64,000 nt of DNA from Vibrio litoralis DSM 17657 (GTDB taxonomy: Bacteria; Pseudomonadota; Gammaproteobacteria; Enterobacterales; Vibrionaceae): NCBI RefSeq assembly GCF_000426765.1, contig NZ_AUFZ01000018.1, positions 1 to 64,000 on the forward strand, read 5' to 3'. A model generated the notes under the pieces. That model was not told the DNA's origin and made no database searches. It saw nothing but the letters and a program-made list of their open reading frames with translations. The position numbers and the translations under genes are program-made. This document shows positions 63,217-64,000 of this stretch, piece by piece (positions within the stretch are counted from its first letter, which is position 1; each line of letters starts with the position of its first letter).

Positions 63217-64000
63217 TTAAGCCATATCTTCGCTTAACTCGGCCACTTCATTCGCTTGCTTCTCGCACTTTGGGACAAACATCATCACCGCAATCGCCGC
63301 CAATGTTGGCAGCATCCACGCCATACCGTAATCAAACAACGGTAGGAAGTTGAATACTGACATATCAATACCGACTGCTTTTCCTGCATCAATCAAAGCA
63401 AATAATAAAGATAAGCAAACCACAAAACGATACGCCAAAGCACGGTTCGGCAGACGAGAACGAACCAATGTTAGGAATACAATCGCAATCGCCACTGGGT
63501 ACAAGGCAAACAATACTGGTACAGATAAGGCAATTAATTGCGTTAAACCAACATTTGCCACCAATGCACACACTGAACCGACGACAATAACCCATGCTTT
63601 ATAGCTAATTGGGGTTAATGAGCTAAAGTAATCGGCACAAGCTGAAATCAAACCAATTGAAGTGGTTAAACACGCTAATAATACAATGGTAGTTAAAACG
63701 AACTGACCTTCAGTACCAAATAGAGCTTGCACATAAACACTTAAAATTGCGCCACCGTTATCTAGGCCAGCCGCAATGCCATTACTGGTCGCGCCAAGGT
63801 AGAACAATGAAATGTAAACCAGAGCCAAACCGCCTGCTGCAATAAATGCTGCATAGGTTACATAGCGAGTTACCGCACGTTTATCAGTAATCTTCTTGCT
63901 ACGTAAAGCTTCAATGATCAAAGTACCAAACATCAGCGAAGCAAAGGTATCCATAGTGTTATAACCATCAAGGAAACCAGTACTAAATGCATGGGTTACA
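63217..64000 (-). CDS. brnQ: Branched-chain amino acid transporter BrnQ (partial)
   Basis: The C-terminal 260 residues of an LIVCS-family Na+-coupled transporter for Leu, Ile and Val. The gene's 5' part lies beyond position 64000: reading frame continues through the window edge as TGFLDGYNTMDTFASLMFG, the conserved BrnQ motif, so the ATG at 63954 is internal. At least six transmembrane segments are visible, and the tail is polar (EKQANEVAELSEDMA). It is convergent with fldB. Confidence 0.93.
   Translation of the reverse strand, partial: VTHAFSTGFLDGYNTMDTFASLMFGTLIIEALRSKKITDKRAVTRYVTYAAFIAAGGLALVYISLFYLGATSNGIAAGLDNGGAILSVYVQALFGTEGQFVLTTIVLLACLTTSIGLISACADYFSSLTPISYKAWVIVVGSVCALVANVGLTQLIALSVPVLFALYPVAIAIVFLTLVRSRLPNRALAYRFVVCLSLLFALIDAGKAVGIDMSVFNFLPLFDYGMAWMLPTLAAIAVMMFVPKCEKQANEVAELSEDMA

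Noticed and set aside
1..64000. CRISPR array, tRNA genes or prophage
   Set aside because: No regularly spaced direct repeats, tRNA cloverleaf or phage structural genes were recognised on reading both strands; this is a by-eye statement and a tRNAscan/CRISPR search would settle it.

Overview
This is a stretch of a Vibrionaceae main chromosome. The gene order rluD-pgeF-clpB beside an rrn operon, aroF-tyrA, btsSR, cstA, ispH-fkpB, lspA-ileS-ribF-murJ, rpsT, hlyU, nhaR, thyA-lgt, ptsP-rppH, mutH, tas, vpsR and lysS-prfB-recJ-dsbC-xerD matches, from memory, the Vibrio cholerae chromosome 1 segment around VC0663-VC0711. HlyU, VpsR, the moderately AT-rich base composition and an ERIC element point the same way. 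The species cannot be named from the sequence alone.

Layout. 1-560: leader and tandem P1/P2 promoters of an rrn operon on the minus strand; the mature 16S gene starts just outside the window. 590-6669: an accessory purine cluster between the rrn operon and clpB, which are direct neighbours in E. coli. It encodes an 8-oxoguanine/guanine deaminase-type amidohydrolase (minus), and on the plus strand an NMT1-type ABC importer, a GuaD-like deaminase and an Fe(II)/2-oxoglutarate oxygenase. Three xanthine-I (NMT1-motif) riboswitches lie in it, with two divergent sigma-54 type promoters and NtrC-like dyads between them. 6.7-25.4 kb: core genes clpB, pgeF, rluD, bamD, raiA, pheA (with a Phe-rich leader peptide and attenuator), yjjX, trpR, slt, ettA, an M23 peptidase, tyrA and aroF (an ERIC element lies between these two), and the BtsS/BtsR two-component system. 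25.5-28.3 kb: a divergent RimK-like ATP-grasp and GNAT/C39-peptidase pair, bracketed by identical 76-bp direct repeats. 28.3-32.2 kb: cation/proton antiporter, lipoprotein and a CstA/BtsT-type transporter with BtsR-like boxes. 32.4-35.6 kb: an accessory island with a radical SAM enzyme, a coupled membrane protein and clusters of REP-like repeats. 35.7-50.3 kb: housekeeping genes from ispH to rppH. 50.3-50.9 kb: a non-coding gap before mutH with DnaA boxes and a dense set of GATC sites. 51-64 kb: mutH, tas, DUF1127 with an unlisted small ORF, vpsR, lysS, prfB (programmed frameshift), recJ, yqfB, dsbC, xerD, fldB and a partial brnQ.

The most interesting unit is the purine cluster. Guanine deamination gives xanthine and 8-oxoguanine deamination gives urate. 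Both are ligands of the riboswitch class that precedes the genes. In two of the three leaders the riboswitch 3' P1 strand can pair with the Shine-Dalgarno region, which predicts translational ON switching. The sigma-54/NtrC-like architecture suggests a nitrogen-limitation gate on top. The oxygenase is a candidate molybdenum-free purine hydroxylase. These functional links are inferences. The motifs, spacing and gene order are read directly from the sequence.
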